64,000 bases of DNA, taken from NCBI GenBank assembly GCA_963281155.1, contig CAUJLY010000001.1, forward strand, positions 1,984,001 through 2,048,000. The letters run 5' to 3'. The notes under the pieces are model-generated. The model did no database searches. It saw nothing but the letters and a program-made list of their open reading frames with translations, and was not told the origin of the DNA. The DNA is from Rhabditophanes sp. KR3021 (lineage: Eukaryota > Nematoda > Chromadorea > Rhabditida > Alloionematidae). Both the position numbers and the translations under genes were made by a program. This document shows positions 55,684-64,000 of the stretch, piece by piece. Position 1 is the stretch's first letter. Each line of letters starts with the position of its first letter.

Positions 55684-56724
55684 ATGAATCCATTATACGA
55701 ATCTTTTATTTTTGTTAGTAGTCTAATATGTACTGTTTTATTATTAGCAGCATTCATTATAATGCATTGCATTCCTTGCAAAAATTATGATTTCTTTGCT
55801 AGACTTTTGAAATACTCGATGTTATTAGAAAGTTTAGTTCCTTTTTTGATGGGAATAATGGCTCAAGTTCAACAGATTGATGGAGTAAGTGTTGCTGCTT
55901 TTAGTGGAATTTGCTATAAATTAAACAATCCACTGTGTGCTAAAGTTTCAATTGCTCTGTGCGTGGTTTTACTCAACTTTACAGTGGGCAATCTGGGAAT
56001 TGTCGCACTAATGAGGTTCAATGTATTTGTAAGAAAGACTAAAGCGACTAAACTTGGCATACAGGATTGTTTTTTCTTCCTAAACTGCTATATCATTGGA
56101 CCTGTTGCCATATTGGCTACTTTAAATAACCATACAAATCTCGACAATCATTTTATTCCTGCCAATTCTTACGTATGTTAATAATCTAATTAGATAAATT
56201 CGCTTTATTAATTACCACTAATTACAACTACTTTTATAAACAATTTTCAGGAAGAAATAATTAAAAGAGAGCACTTTAACAAACCTTACTTTGTTTTAAT
56301 TGTTCGCAAAAACCCCTTTAATTCATATACATGGGCCTCGGCTATTAATACTGGCATATTAGTAGGATGCATTTTATTCGGAATCATATTTTACACAATT
56401 CCATTGGAAATCAGTTTATCAAGAGCCATGAAAGAAGCGAGAATAGAAACAGCTTCAAGAATAAAATCAAACATCAATTTTCTTAGAATTTCAAATTCAT
56501 TGCTGACTATTTTAATTTTGGTTCCGCTAATTGTACCAATGATTGTGAGTGTTCTCGATGTACAATTCTTCTTGGTGGAATTAATGAGAAACTATTTTTT
56601 ACCCGTACTCTTGTTATATTTCTTAATTACACCATTTCTTTCCCTTTACAATTATTATAAAGCGGAAATAACTGCATTTAGGCTATCAAAACGCAATCTA
56701 TCAAACACGATTTATAATAATTAA
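55684..56724 (+). CDS. Serpentine chemoreceptor, Srh-like (320 aa)
   Basis: Exons 55684-56172 and 56251-56724, intron 78 nt, frame kept. TM1 LICTVLLLAAFIIMHCIP, TM3 region NLGIVALMRFNVFVRKT, then QDCFFFLNCYIIGPVAI, and after the junction INTGILVGCILFGIIFY and a Pro-rich TM6 LILVPLIVPMIVSV. Related by layout to the receptor at 47295-48334. A fragment of a third relative is at 60311-60414. The class h call is tentative. Confidence 0.65.
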
Positions 56725-57273
56725 TGTTATCAAACAATTAGTTTTTTACCGGATCCAAAGCTTACACATAAATATTAATGCAAAGATATTATTGGTATTT
56801 ACTTTATCTATTTTTAATGTGATATAATTATTTATGTTGATTCTTATCAGAAACGGACATGCCAAAAAATAATGTTCAAATCCATTTTTAATGCATCTTT
56901 GTATGCTCTTTGCAATTTTTATAAGTTGGGAGCACATTAGACTTTGTATATCCTTGATCTTTAACCAAAATATTGTGTAATTTAAACAAATATTTTTTGT
57001 TTCTTGACTGGTGGCGGTCCAAGATCTGAACCAAAGTGGTCTAGATTTGCCAAACAAAACAAAAAGATCTCTCAGTTTTTCGAGTTCTTTCCAAAACGTA
57101 TCTACCATTTGAATTCGGACGACGCTTCCAAAAATAGCAACTTTATAATGGATATTTTTATTTATAATAGATGTTTATATTTATAATAGATAAGATAAGA
57201 AAGATAGATATAGATATAATAGATTAGTCTTTTCATAAGAATCACAATATAAATAATAAATATTGGTAACCAT
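56725..57273. other. Intergenic; GATA/ATA-rich stretch
   Basis: Includes an AT- and GATA-rich low-complexity tract at about 57170-57230. A 120-codon minus-strand frame (56746-57108) was considered but not supported. Confidence 0.4.
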
Positions 57274-59080
57274 TTAACAGAATCCAGCATAACCAGCTCC
57301 AGCGCAAGTAGCTCTGCATTCACGAGCCATGATTGTTTTGTATCCGCTAGTTCCACAGAGATGAGCACGTCTTGGGCAATCAGTTGTGTTGGTGTATTGG
57401 TTGACTAAATCGACGCAATAAGTTGTTCCCGAAGTTATTCCAGTGCAACGGGAGCATGATAATGGGCAGTAATAAGTCATCATATTGTAGTAAATTGTAT
57501 TGGCACAATATCCTAATGCAGCAAGACTAGCACAATCGTTCTTTCCTCCAACAACTCTATCTACGCAGGCAGCTGTTGTGGTAGTAACTGTAGATGAGCA
57601 TCGTAATGTATAAACGTTACATACAGCTCCAGTAACTGCACAAGCTGTAGCAGCCGAACATTGGGAGATAGCTCCACCGACATTGCAATATGTCTCTGAT
57701 ACAACAGTGCCTAGATTGATTCTTGATGTACATGTATAGACTCCACAGGTAGTTCCGCCAACGACGCAGCTTGTTGTACATACGGTTTCCCCCTAAATTA
57801 ATAATAAAGTAAGCATCTTTCCAACTTCAAATTTTATCAGACAAGATGGTGTAAAAGATCATAATTATAAAGAATGTTTTTCTAATTAGGGATATACTCC
57901 TGTTTATAAAAGTCACCATGCTCAACATGTTTGTAAAGCTCAGTAATTATTAATATTAACTTTAAAGGTACTACGTGTGCGTTTAACTTACGGCTAGATT
58001 AAAAGCAGTTGGGTTGCATGTAAATCCTAAAATATAAACGCATTAAGTTGCATGAATTTTAATATTACCTCCAACACATGTCGTAGCTGAATCAGTACTG
58101 TCTATTACACAAGATTGCCCTAGTGTTCTTAATCCAGCAATTATTGATGCGGCTGTGGTGGTGGTGGTTGTAGTTGTTGTGGTCGTGGTGACATCACAAT
58201 TGAAGCTGAAATATATTATATTAGTAACTGAAGTAGTGGAAAAGGGGAGTTTAACTGGTCGCCAACGATTAATATAATTGATACATTATCATGTAAACTC
58301 TATTATACATTTGTGACAAGTTTTGCGTATAGATTTGTGTGAGGTTACATACGAAAATAAGTTGCAAGTCCCAATCGCGCAGGCAGTTGGAGCTGTTGCA
58401 GGAGGAACTACAGCAGTACAGGTAGTCGCAGCACCATTCCAATTAGTGCATGCTGAAATGGCAGATCCGACTCCAGTTAATGCACAGTCAGTGGCCACTG
58501 TTGATCCACAGTCAACATTACCTAATTTAAATTAGAATTTATTAAATGAATGCATTACTTACTGGTACAAACTGTTGTACAAACTGGAGGAGTAACGGCT
58601 CCATTACAGGTACTGCCAGCTGGGCATTGTCCGGAGCCAGTACACGCTTGACCTACTACTGCTGGCGTAACACATATGCCCGTGAATTGCCCACAAAGTG
58701 TATTTGGAGCCGCGCAAGCAACTGTAGGACAAGCAGCTGCAGCAGTCGCTGGATAAGAGGTAGTTGGGCAAAAACGAGCGAGTGGAGCACCACCAGCTGG
58801 AGTTCCTCCCTGAGTTGCTGGAGTAGTAGCGCAAATAGCTCCACCACAGTCTTCATCCTATAAAGTATCATTTATTTAATTAATTTGTTCGGATACTTCC
58901 ATAAATTAAACTCACTGAGAAGCATTCTCTAACGCATATGTTTTCAGTGCCACCAGGGGTACAAACAAATCCAGCATCACATGCTCCAGCACTGCAATCA
59001 GCTCCTAAACCAAGCTGTCCAGAAGCCACTTTCATGAAAGCGAATAAGCAGGCAATAGTCAAAGGATTGAAGAACTTCAT
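57274..59080 (-). CDS. Secreted Cys/Thr-rich protein with two ShKT domains (439 aa)
   Basis: Six exons: 59080-58916, 58857-58563, 58521-58353, 58205-58069, 58026-57992, 57792-57274; all phases agree. Signal peptide MKFFNPLTIACLFAFMKVASG, then several Cys-rich, Ala/Thr/Pro-rich segments (CSAGACDAGFVC, CGGAICATT), a run of eleven Thr, and two C-terminal ShKT domains: CVDRVVGGKNDCASL..GYC..MMTYYCPLSCSRC and CVDLVNQYTNTTDCPRR..MARECRATC. ShKT domains are short six-Cys folds named after a sea anemone channel blocker and are abundant in nematode secreted proteins (surface coat, enzymes). Thr tracts are likely O-glycosylated. No catalytic domain, so a mucin-like surface or secretion role is inferred. 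Confidence 0.85.
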
Positions 59081-59511
59081 ATTGAAATGATTTGATGATA
59101 TTGTGAAAATGCAACATGCTTTTATAGTACTATGACTACACCTGCCTAAATAACATCTAAGTCCATTCCTGATACCGATGTCCACTAATTATTTATTCAG
59201 GCGTCCTTACATAAATGTTTTATTGTGTCAAATTTGTCTAGCATCATTTTATAAATGTTTTATTTAAACATGTACACCTGTAGTACATCATGTACATCTA
59301 TTATTTACATGTACTTTTGAGATCCATATTTGTCAATTGTTGTTACTTGTAAATTTAGCCGAAACCATGTGTGCTATAGATTAAACTATGTGTATGGTAA
59401 AGTAAATTGTGACCATAAAAACGGTCAATAACTATTGTTTTGGAGAGAGTGGCGGCATTAGCATTTGGTTTAATTGGGCCAGTATTATTACTTTTTGAAA
59501 AGTGCTGTGCC
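59081..59511. other. Intergenic, no gene seen
   Basis: Contains two or three short AT-rich repeats with TGTACA motifs near 59270-59320 (GTACACC, GTACATC). The frame directly upstream of 59512 is open and hydrophobic without an ATG. Confidence 0.4.
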
Positions 59512-59867
59512 ATGTCTAATTTGAATGATGAATTGTCGTTAGAAAAAGGTAATATTAACTTTAATTCATTTTTTATTTATTTGTTTTAGATTTATTACCT
59601 GCCACCTTGAAGCCAAAACGAAAGCACAAGAAAAAAGGCCGTAAGAACAAGAAAATTCAAATAAGCACTACTGATAAACCGATTTATAATTTTGATGTAG
59701 TCACAATACAAACTACGACAATTAGAAGAATTGAGCCTGTGAGTGTGATAAGTCTTTTTTCAATTATTTCTGTGTTCGGCATTTTGTTACTAGTTATACT
59801 TGGCTTGACACATTGTTTTTACAATCGAAGAGCCAGAAGAACTGTTGGAAACTGTAGACGCAGATAA
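59512..59867 (+). CDS. Small basic single-pass membrane protein (104 aa), unknown
   Basis: Exons 59512-59548 and 59590-59867, 41-nt intron, frame kept. A very basic cluster (KPKRKHKKKGRKNKK) is followed by one TM helix (VISLFSIISVFGILLLVILGL) and a short Arg-rich tail (NRRARRTVGNCRRR). The frame upstream of the chosen ATG is also open and hydrophobic but has no ATG, so an upstream spliced exon cannot be excluded. Function unknown. Confidence 0.5.
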
Positions 59868-59881
59868 GGCAATAACGTCCG

Positions 59882-60088
59882 GTGAATTACCGAAATTTCT
59901 TGTTATTTTTGTATTTGACAACATCTCCATTAATCAATTCAGTGAATTTCAATAAAGCGATTGCAGAAGCATTTCCTGCACAGTCTCTTCTAAAATCCAA
60001 AGCAAATGAAGAAAAAAGAAAAGGATCCTCCAAGAAGCCAGAACAACCAAATCAGACGATTAGACATCCGAGTAAATTGCTGCTATAA
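59882..60088 (+). CDS. Possible small secreted-type ORF lacking an ATG
   Basis: From GTG at 59882 the frame encodes a hydrophobic N-terminus (FLLFLYLTTSPLINSV) and a charged C-terminal part (SKANEEKRKGSSKKPEQPNQ). A stop lies just upstream and there is no ATG at the start. It may be a broken gene or an exon spliced to an unseen start. Confidence 0.28.
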   Translation: MNYRNFLLFLYLTTSPLINSVNFNKAIAEAFPAQSLLKSKANEEKRKGSSKKPEQPNQTIRHPSKLLL

Positions 60089-60310
60089 CGTCCTGAAAAC
60101 GCTAATGCCCGTGGCAGACTTAACAAAGTCCCAAAAACTTTGCAACAATTGAAAAAAAATTTGAATAAACTCTAGACTTCTTTAAACATCTATGAATAAA
60201 ATAACTCAAATTCTAAAATAAATGTTGATTGAATGTCTTTGTAATTCTATCACCATTATATTCATAGTTCGGCATATCTGAAGACATCTCTAATTACACT
60301 GGAATTAGAT

Positions 60311-60414
60311 GGCCCATTTAATGCTGTTAAAAGCTATTTTATTCCTATTAATATTAACACATTTAAAAAACCTTATTTTACAATAGTTCCAAATCTAAAT
60401 TTCAGCAAGAACTA
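60311..60414 (+). pseudogene. Fragment of an Srh-like receptor
   Basis: SYFIPININTFKKPYFTIVP lines up with the NHFIPANSY...HFNKPYFVLIV segment of the receptor at 55684-56724, across the place where that gene has an intron. A stop follows at 60412-60414 and no other parts are found. Confidence 0.5.
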
Positions 60415-60751
60415 ACTTCAACTTTATGGGAGTGTGTATGTTATTTTAGTAATAATAAATTGGATTTAAAAAAACCATCTTTGTAACACATGTTAATTCA
60501 AGTTATTAATGATCAAACTAGGATTCATCTATTATCCCGTTAATTTTAGGGTTTCAAATAATCCTCGGGTGGCTATGCTTGAATAAGAATGTCCAAAACA
60601 AAGCTATTTATGATCAGTTAAGGAAATAAATGAGGGTGTCAACTTTTAACTATTTAAAATATTAATAAATTATTAATAATTGATCTCATTGGTGATCCTT
60701 ATTTGGTTTGGCAGTTACATAATTAAGCTAAAGCAAAAGATATTTATTTAA
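60415..60751. other. Intergenic, no gene seen
   Basis: AT-rich, no exon supported. Confidence 0.45.
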
Positions 60752-61573
60752 TTAAAAATGCATTACCCCTCCATCGGAGTCACTTGAATATGATATTCTG
60801 GCTTCTTTTCTTTCTTTTTCTTCTTGTATTTGTTTGACGGTGTCTTGAAAACGGTTAATATTAACCTTTTTGATACGCTGATTGTATTCTAGTAAAAACG
60901 TCATTTTTGTCAAAGTTGTGATGACTAATAATTGTATAATAATGACACAAGACAAAGCCATCAATTCCATAAAAGACATTGACTCGTCATCATCCATTAA
61001 CTCATCTTTATCATTCTTTAACTCATTTTTGACATTTATAGTGGTATTAATTTGACCACACTTGAATACGTTTTTGGTTATTTCACCAAATAAAGATCTT
61101 TTGAAAAGTGTATGAAAAAATGCTTTCTTTACCTTAAAACCACACCAGTCATTCGACACAACTGGAAACAAATAGATTAAAGGCAAGACAATTGTCAGGA
61201 AGATGGTGAGATCCTTATAAATGTGGAAAAGCTAACGTGTATTTGTGAACAAAGCAAAGCATGTGACTGCAAAGATAATAAAATACAACAACAAAATGGC
61301 TACAGCACATTTCAAGATTTTTATGTCTTCTGTGTCTTGACTTAGATATTCATAAGGCTTATCAAATAGCTTTCTTTCATCAATGTCTTTGTCGATGTTG
61401 TTGAATAATAGTTTGACTAGAATTCCAGACTTGATAACCATCAAGATAATTAGAGTCAGCTAAAAACAAGTAACAAACAAGATTAGTTCAAAAAGTAATA
61501 CAAAACAATAATAAAAAAATTAATTTATAAATAATACCTTCAAACGGCTTGTCTTGATTGGTTTCAACATCAT
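60752..61573 (-). pseudogene. Four-TM protein gene with an in-frame TAG
   Basis: Exon 61573-61538 (MMLKPIKTSRLK) splices over a 78-nt intron to 61459. The frame then runs to TAG at 61232-61234 (FALFTNTR-stop) and continues in the same frame, without a break, for another 159 codons to 60752. Hydrophobic segments: LTLIILMVIKSGILV, CAVAILLLYFIIFAV, DLTIFLTIVLPLIYLF and LMALSCVIIIQLLVITTL; C-terminal coiled coil (KQIQEEKERKEARISYSS). Either a young pseudogene with one nonsense mutation, stop-codon readthrough, or a base error. Family unknown. Confidence 0.55.
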
Positions 61574-61981
61574 TTTTAAAATAAAAAGAATAAACCAAAA
61601 ATTCACACTATCACATATTTATTATTATGTATTATTTATCAAAATTAATTCATTTTCACAATGGATTAAAGAAATATTTAAATAATGATATTCTTAAGTA
61701 ACCAAATTTCGTTCCTTAAAAGCATTTATAAGAGCTTCAATGTGTGACTGAATTAAGTTCCGCATTATGAACGATACATTTGTATCACAAGATACCTGTC
61801 TTTTTGACATTTTTCAATTCCCGATGCTAATTACTGCGGCAAATCTTGGGCACCTATAAAAACTGGGAAATAGAGTTTGTATTCGGGCAGAAGTTAATAG
61901 ACAAACCATGAGTTAAAAAGACCACCTGTCGTAAACAAAAGTTGCCACCAACTAATGCTCAAATAAAATGTAAAGGAATTA
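61574..61981. other. Intergenic, no gene seen
   Basis: AT-rich promoter region of the four-TM gene and upstream of the broken ORF; no exon supported. Confidence 0.4.
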
Positions 61982-62324
61982 ATGACGTCACTCTCAGATC
62001 TCAAAAAGAGTTGAATCGGAAAAAAGCACGGGAAGTATATTGGAAAAAAGAAGCAAGATCAGGAGGATATGAAGAGGCAAAGTCGGTTGTTCTGTCTGCA
62101 CAACTTTGCCAAATTGGATGATATCTTGAGTAATACGGAGGAAGACAGCATTGAAGCCCTACCAAAAGTCGAAAAAAACAAGAAAGAAGAATCTTTTAAA
62201 GAAAGACTAAAAAGGAGTGATCATGATTGACTTGCTTTTCAATGGGTCTTGCTGTTCATGCAAAGACAACTCATCCGAAGAAGATAAAGACCAAAAGCAC
62301 GGATATACATTTACCAAATCATAA
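61982..62324 (+). pseudogene. Broken small charged-protein gene
   Basis: From ATG 61982 the frame gives MTSLSDLKKS, an in-frame TGA, then IGKKHGKYIGKKKQDQED and an ATG-initiated stretch (62069-62230) with NFAKLDDILSNTEEDSIEAL. A shifted frame continues with LLFNGSCCSCKDNSSEED to TAA at 62322-62324. Composition is protein-like throughout but in two frames. No domain known. Confidence 0.35.
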
Positions 62325-62602
62325 AATATAAATTCTTATTAATCCAATATTTGTATAAAAAAGTAATTCTTAAATATATATTCATAAAATACTTTGATTT
62401 CTCTCTTCTATTTTTAAAACTACAATCTTAACAATTTTTTATCAAAGAATGCATTAATCGTAGTAATCTTTAATTTCCGAAAAACTATAAAGCTTTAGAA
62501 CTATATTTGGATAGTGCATCATAAAAATGAATTGTTAATCACTTTCTTGATTTAAAAAGTTACATCCTTTTTCATGATTCAGATAAGCAAACAAAGTGTG
62601 GG

Positions 62603-62609
62603 TATATAA
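62603..62609 (+). promoter_or_regulatory. TATA box of the histidine-rich gene
   Basis: TATATAA (in GGTATATAAGGGAGG) 61 bp before the ATG at 62671. Confidence 0.45.
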
Positions 62610-62670
62610 GGGAGGTAGAATTCAGTTAAAAGTATATTTGGATTTATCTAACTATACCCCTACTACAAAA

Positions 62671-62923
62671 ATGAACCACGGACACCACGACCACCAGTAA
62701 GTGCTAATCAAATTGAATTATTTATTAATTTTTTAGCGACGAGCACCACCATGGGCATCATGACGAACACCATCAGTAAGTTGAAGAAGTAATCGAATTG
62801 AGTTATTGAATGATTTTTAGCGAAGAACACCACGGCCACCATGAGCACCACGAACATGGACACCATGAACACCATGAACACCACGGACATCATGAACATC
62901 ATGAACATGGACACCATCATTAA
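62671..62923 (+). CDS. Histidine-rich mini-protein (55 aa, 62% His), three duplicated exons
   Basis: Exons 62671-62696, 62737-62775 and 62821-62923 with introns of 40 and 45 nt. The product is almost only His, Glu, Gly and Asp (start MNHGHHDHH; repeats such as HHEHGHHEHHEHH). 34 of 55 residues are His. Both introns interrupt a His codon as CA|C, and the two introns resemble each other (AATCxAATTGAxTTATT..TTTTTAG), so exons arose by tandem duplication. There is no signal peptide, so it is likely cytosolic or nuclear. His clusters of this density bind Zn, Cu, Ni or Co; a metal-buffering role is inference. A TATA box lies 61 bp upstream of the ATG. Confidence 0.75.
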
Positions 62924-62924
62924 T

Positions 62925-63234
62925 TGCCTCCTGATTCCCAAACGTATTATTAGTTAAATGTAATCTTTTTTACGAATAAACTTTAATATTTTATTTGTGT
63001 TCTCTTTGTGTTTTATTTATCCTTGATTAAACGTAAGGGCCTCTAACATTAATTCCTTTTTGTAAACACCAAAAACGTATTTGCATATGACATCACAAGC
63101 ACCCATACTCTGAGTATAAATAAAACTTAATTTCGAAGTATGATTCACTGTCAATCCTTACGTCTGACAAATATAAATAGAGAGACCCACTTTAAAACAT
63201 TCATTCAATAAAAATATTCCGAAAGCTACCTATC
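62925..63234. other. Intergenic with TATA box for next gene
   Basis: Contains AATAAA-like signals for the His-rich gene and the TATA box at 63172. Confidence 0.45.
63172..63179 (+). promoter_or_regulatory. TATA-like box
   Basis: TATAAATA 55 bp before the ATG at 63235. Confidence 0.4.
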
Positions 63235-63714
63235 ATGTCTAGAAAAAGTTTCTCCGTTGAGCCAAAGTTGAATAGAAATAATGAAGATTATGGGATTGCT
63301 CCGCCACCTTATTCTGCCCAAGCTCCCTCAAATCATTTAGGTCAAACTCACTCACAGCCAATACGTTCAAGTTACAATCCACAAACAAATAATCCTGTTC
63401 ATGTTTATCCACGATATAGTCAGCCGAATGTAAGTCTACCACATATTAATCAACATCATGTTAATATAAATCCACCACTCGCGAATCAACCGAATGTGAA
63501 CGTCCCTCCAATGTATAGAGCGACTCCAATCATAGGCAATCCAACTTATGTACAACCATCGATGAATGGTCTGAATCCAAGCTATTCAACTATAATTCTT
63601 CAAAATTCAAGTCATTGTTGTGACAAACGTGCCAGACGAAGAAGCCATGGCGATAGAAGCAATATAGCTAGATTTTTGATTGCTATGGCTAAGCCACGTC
63701 GCCATGGATATTAA
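63235..63714 (+). CDS. Pro/Asn/Gln-rich protein with PPPY motif (159 aa), unknown
   Basis: An intronless frame of 159 codons. Low-complexity, rich in Pro, Asn, Gln, Ser and Tyr; a PPPYSAQ motif at about residues 23-29 is a potential WW-domain ligand. The C-terminus is basic (CCDKRARRRSHGDRS..RFLIAMAKPRRHGY). No signal peptide or TM. Conserved TATA spacing supports that it is expressed. Could be an RNA-binding or cuticle-related intrinsically disordered protein; not resolved. Confidence 0.6.
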   Translation: MSRKSFSVEPKLNRNNEDYGIAPPPYSAQAPSNHLGQTHSQPIRSSYNPQTNNPVHVYPRYSQPNVSLPHINQHHVNINPPLANQPNVNVPPMYRATPIIGNPTYVQPSMNGLNPSYSTIILQNSSHCCDKRARRRSHGDRSNIARFLIAMAKPRRHGY

Positions 63715-63819
63715 TTTTTTAATACCACTTTAAAGTAAATAAAATAATTTGACTATCCATATCATTTTCTCTTTTGCCTAACAGTCGAGGCTTACATTTG
63801 TTTGGTCTTGTTGTGAAAG

Positions 63820-63957
63820 ATGACTTATTATCGTTTTAAGAAAAAAGCAGTTCTTTGTAGAGCTATTTTTGAAAAGAAGTGTGAATACATAAAAAATGAT
63901 TATATGATTGTAAAAGTAACGATTTTACCGGACTTTGTATTTCTAGTCATCAATTAA
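63820..63957 (+). CDS. Possible small ORF (45 aa)
   Basis: ATG-to-TAA frame starting MTYYRFKKKAVLCRAIFEKK, Lys/Tyr/Val-rich, near the window edge. It could be the first exon of a gene that continues outside. No domain. Confidence 0.2.
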   Translation: MTYYRFKKKAVLCRAIFEKKCEYIKNDYMIVKVTILPDFVFLVIN

Positions 63958-64000
63958 AATTGGCTATGCAAGAGTCACCTTCACCAACCGCCGACCTATA

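Noticed and set aside
56746..57108. 120-codon minus-strand frame starting MVDTFWKELEKLRDLF
   Set aside because: Length is notable, but there is no domain, no exon structure and the second half is typical AT-rich translation; kept only as a note.
59458..59511. Hydrophobic in-frame extension before the small basic membrane protein
   Set aside because: No ATG before the upstream stop; would require an unseen exon.
62708..62941. Minus-strand frame rich in Met and Val opposite the His-rich gene
   Set aside because: It is the antisense of CAC/CAT codons and spans both introns.
1..64000. Bacterial features: operons, CRISPR arrays, insertion sequences, rRNA
   Set aside because: Spliced genes, nematode-specific families and eukaryotic tRNAs throughout; no direct-repeat arrays with unique spacers and no rRNA segments were seen.

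Overview
The window reads as nuclear DNA of a nematode. Evidence: AT-rich sequence, mostly short GT-AG introns (about 38-60 nt), four kinds of nematode-type serpentine chemoreceptor (Srx-, Srsx-, Sre- and Srt-like, plus an Srh-like pair), two MLT-10-type moulting-cycle proteins with 'LSP' repeats, ShKT and TIL cysteine-rich secreted proteins, and a CK1/TTBKL-type kinase. I cannot name the species. Gene models were spliced by hand; every exon junction used was checked for reading frame, and those that fail are flagged.

Layout: 1-7 kb: end of a POU homeobox gene, an Srx receptor and a relic of another, three small unknown proteins and a LAP1/torsin-activator-like gene. 7-10.8 kb: a four-TM protein, tRNA-Pro, tRNA-Glu and a tRNA-Gly-like sequence, a TMBIM/Bax-inhibitor gene and an even-skipped (vab-7) homeobox gene with a long upstream region. 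13-17 kb: three tandem Srsx receptors with different intron patterns. 18-20.4 kb: a disrupted neuroligin/carboxylesterase-like gene and a ribonuclease kappa homolog. 20.9-26.4 kb: a tail-to-tail pair of mlt-10-like genes whose 3' halves are built of microexons. 26.7-33 kb: an Na-K-Cl cotransporter and a GT14 glycosyltransferase. 34-36.7 kb: two Sre-like receptors. 36.8-41 kb: a TKL-like kinase, a decayed copy of it, and an inverted-repeat element carrying a broken gene. 41-43 kb: two identical tRNA-Phe genes and an Srt receptor. 43.4-46.8 kb: pyruvate kinase with a 1.7 kb intron holding a decayed antisense gene. 47-57 kb: two Srh-like receptors, a TIL pseudogene and an intact double-TIL gene, a type I membrane protein, a TTBKL kinase and a small membrane protein. 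57-64 kb: a double-ShKT secreted protein, small membrane proteins, a four-TM gene with an in-frame stop, a 62% histidine mini-protein of duplicated exons, and a proline/asparagine-rich protein.

There is no operon-like order. The themes are fast-turnover nematode families (chemoreceptors, cuticle/moulting, secreted Cys-rich proteins) mixed with a few conserved housekeeping genes, and many relics. Several otherwise good genes carry single-base disruptions or missing AG acceptors, so either gene decay or consensus base errors must be kept in mind throughout.
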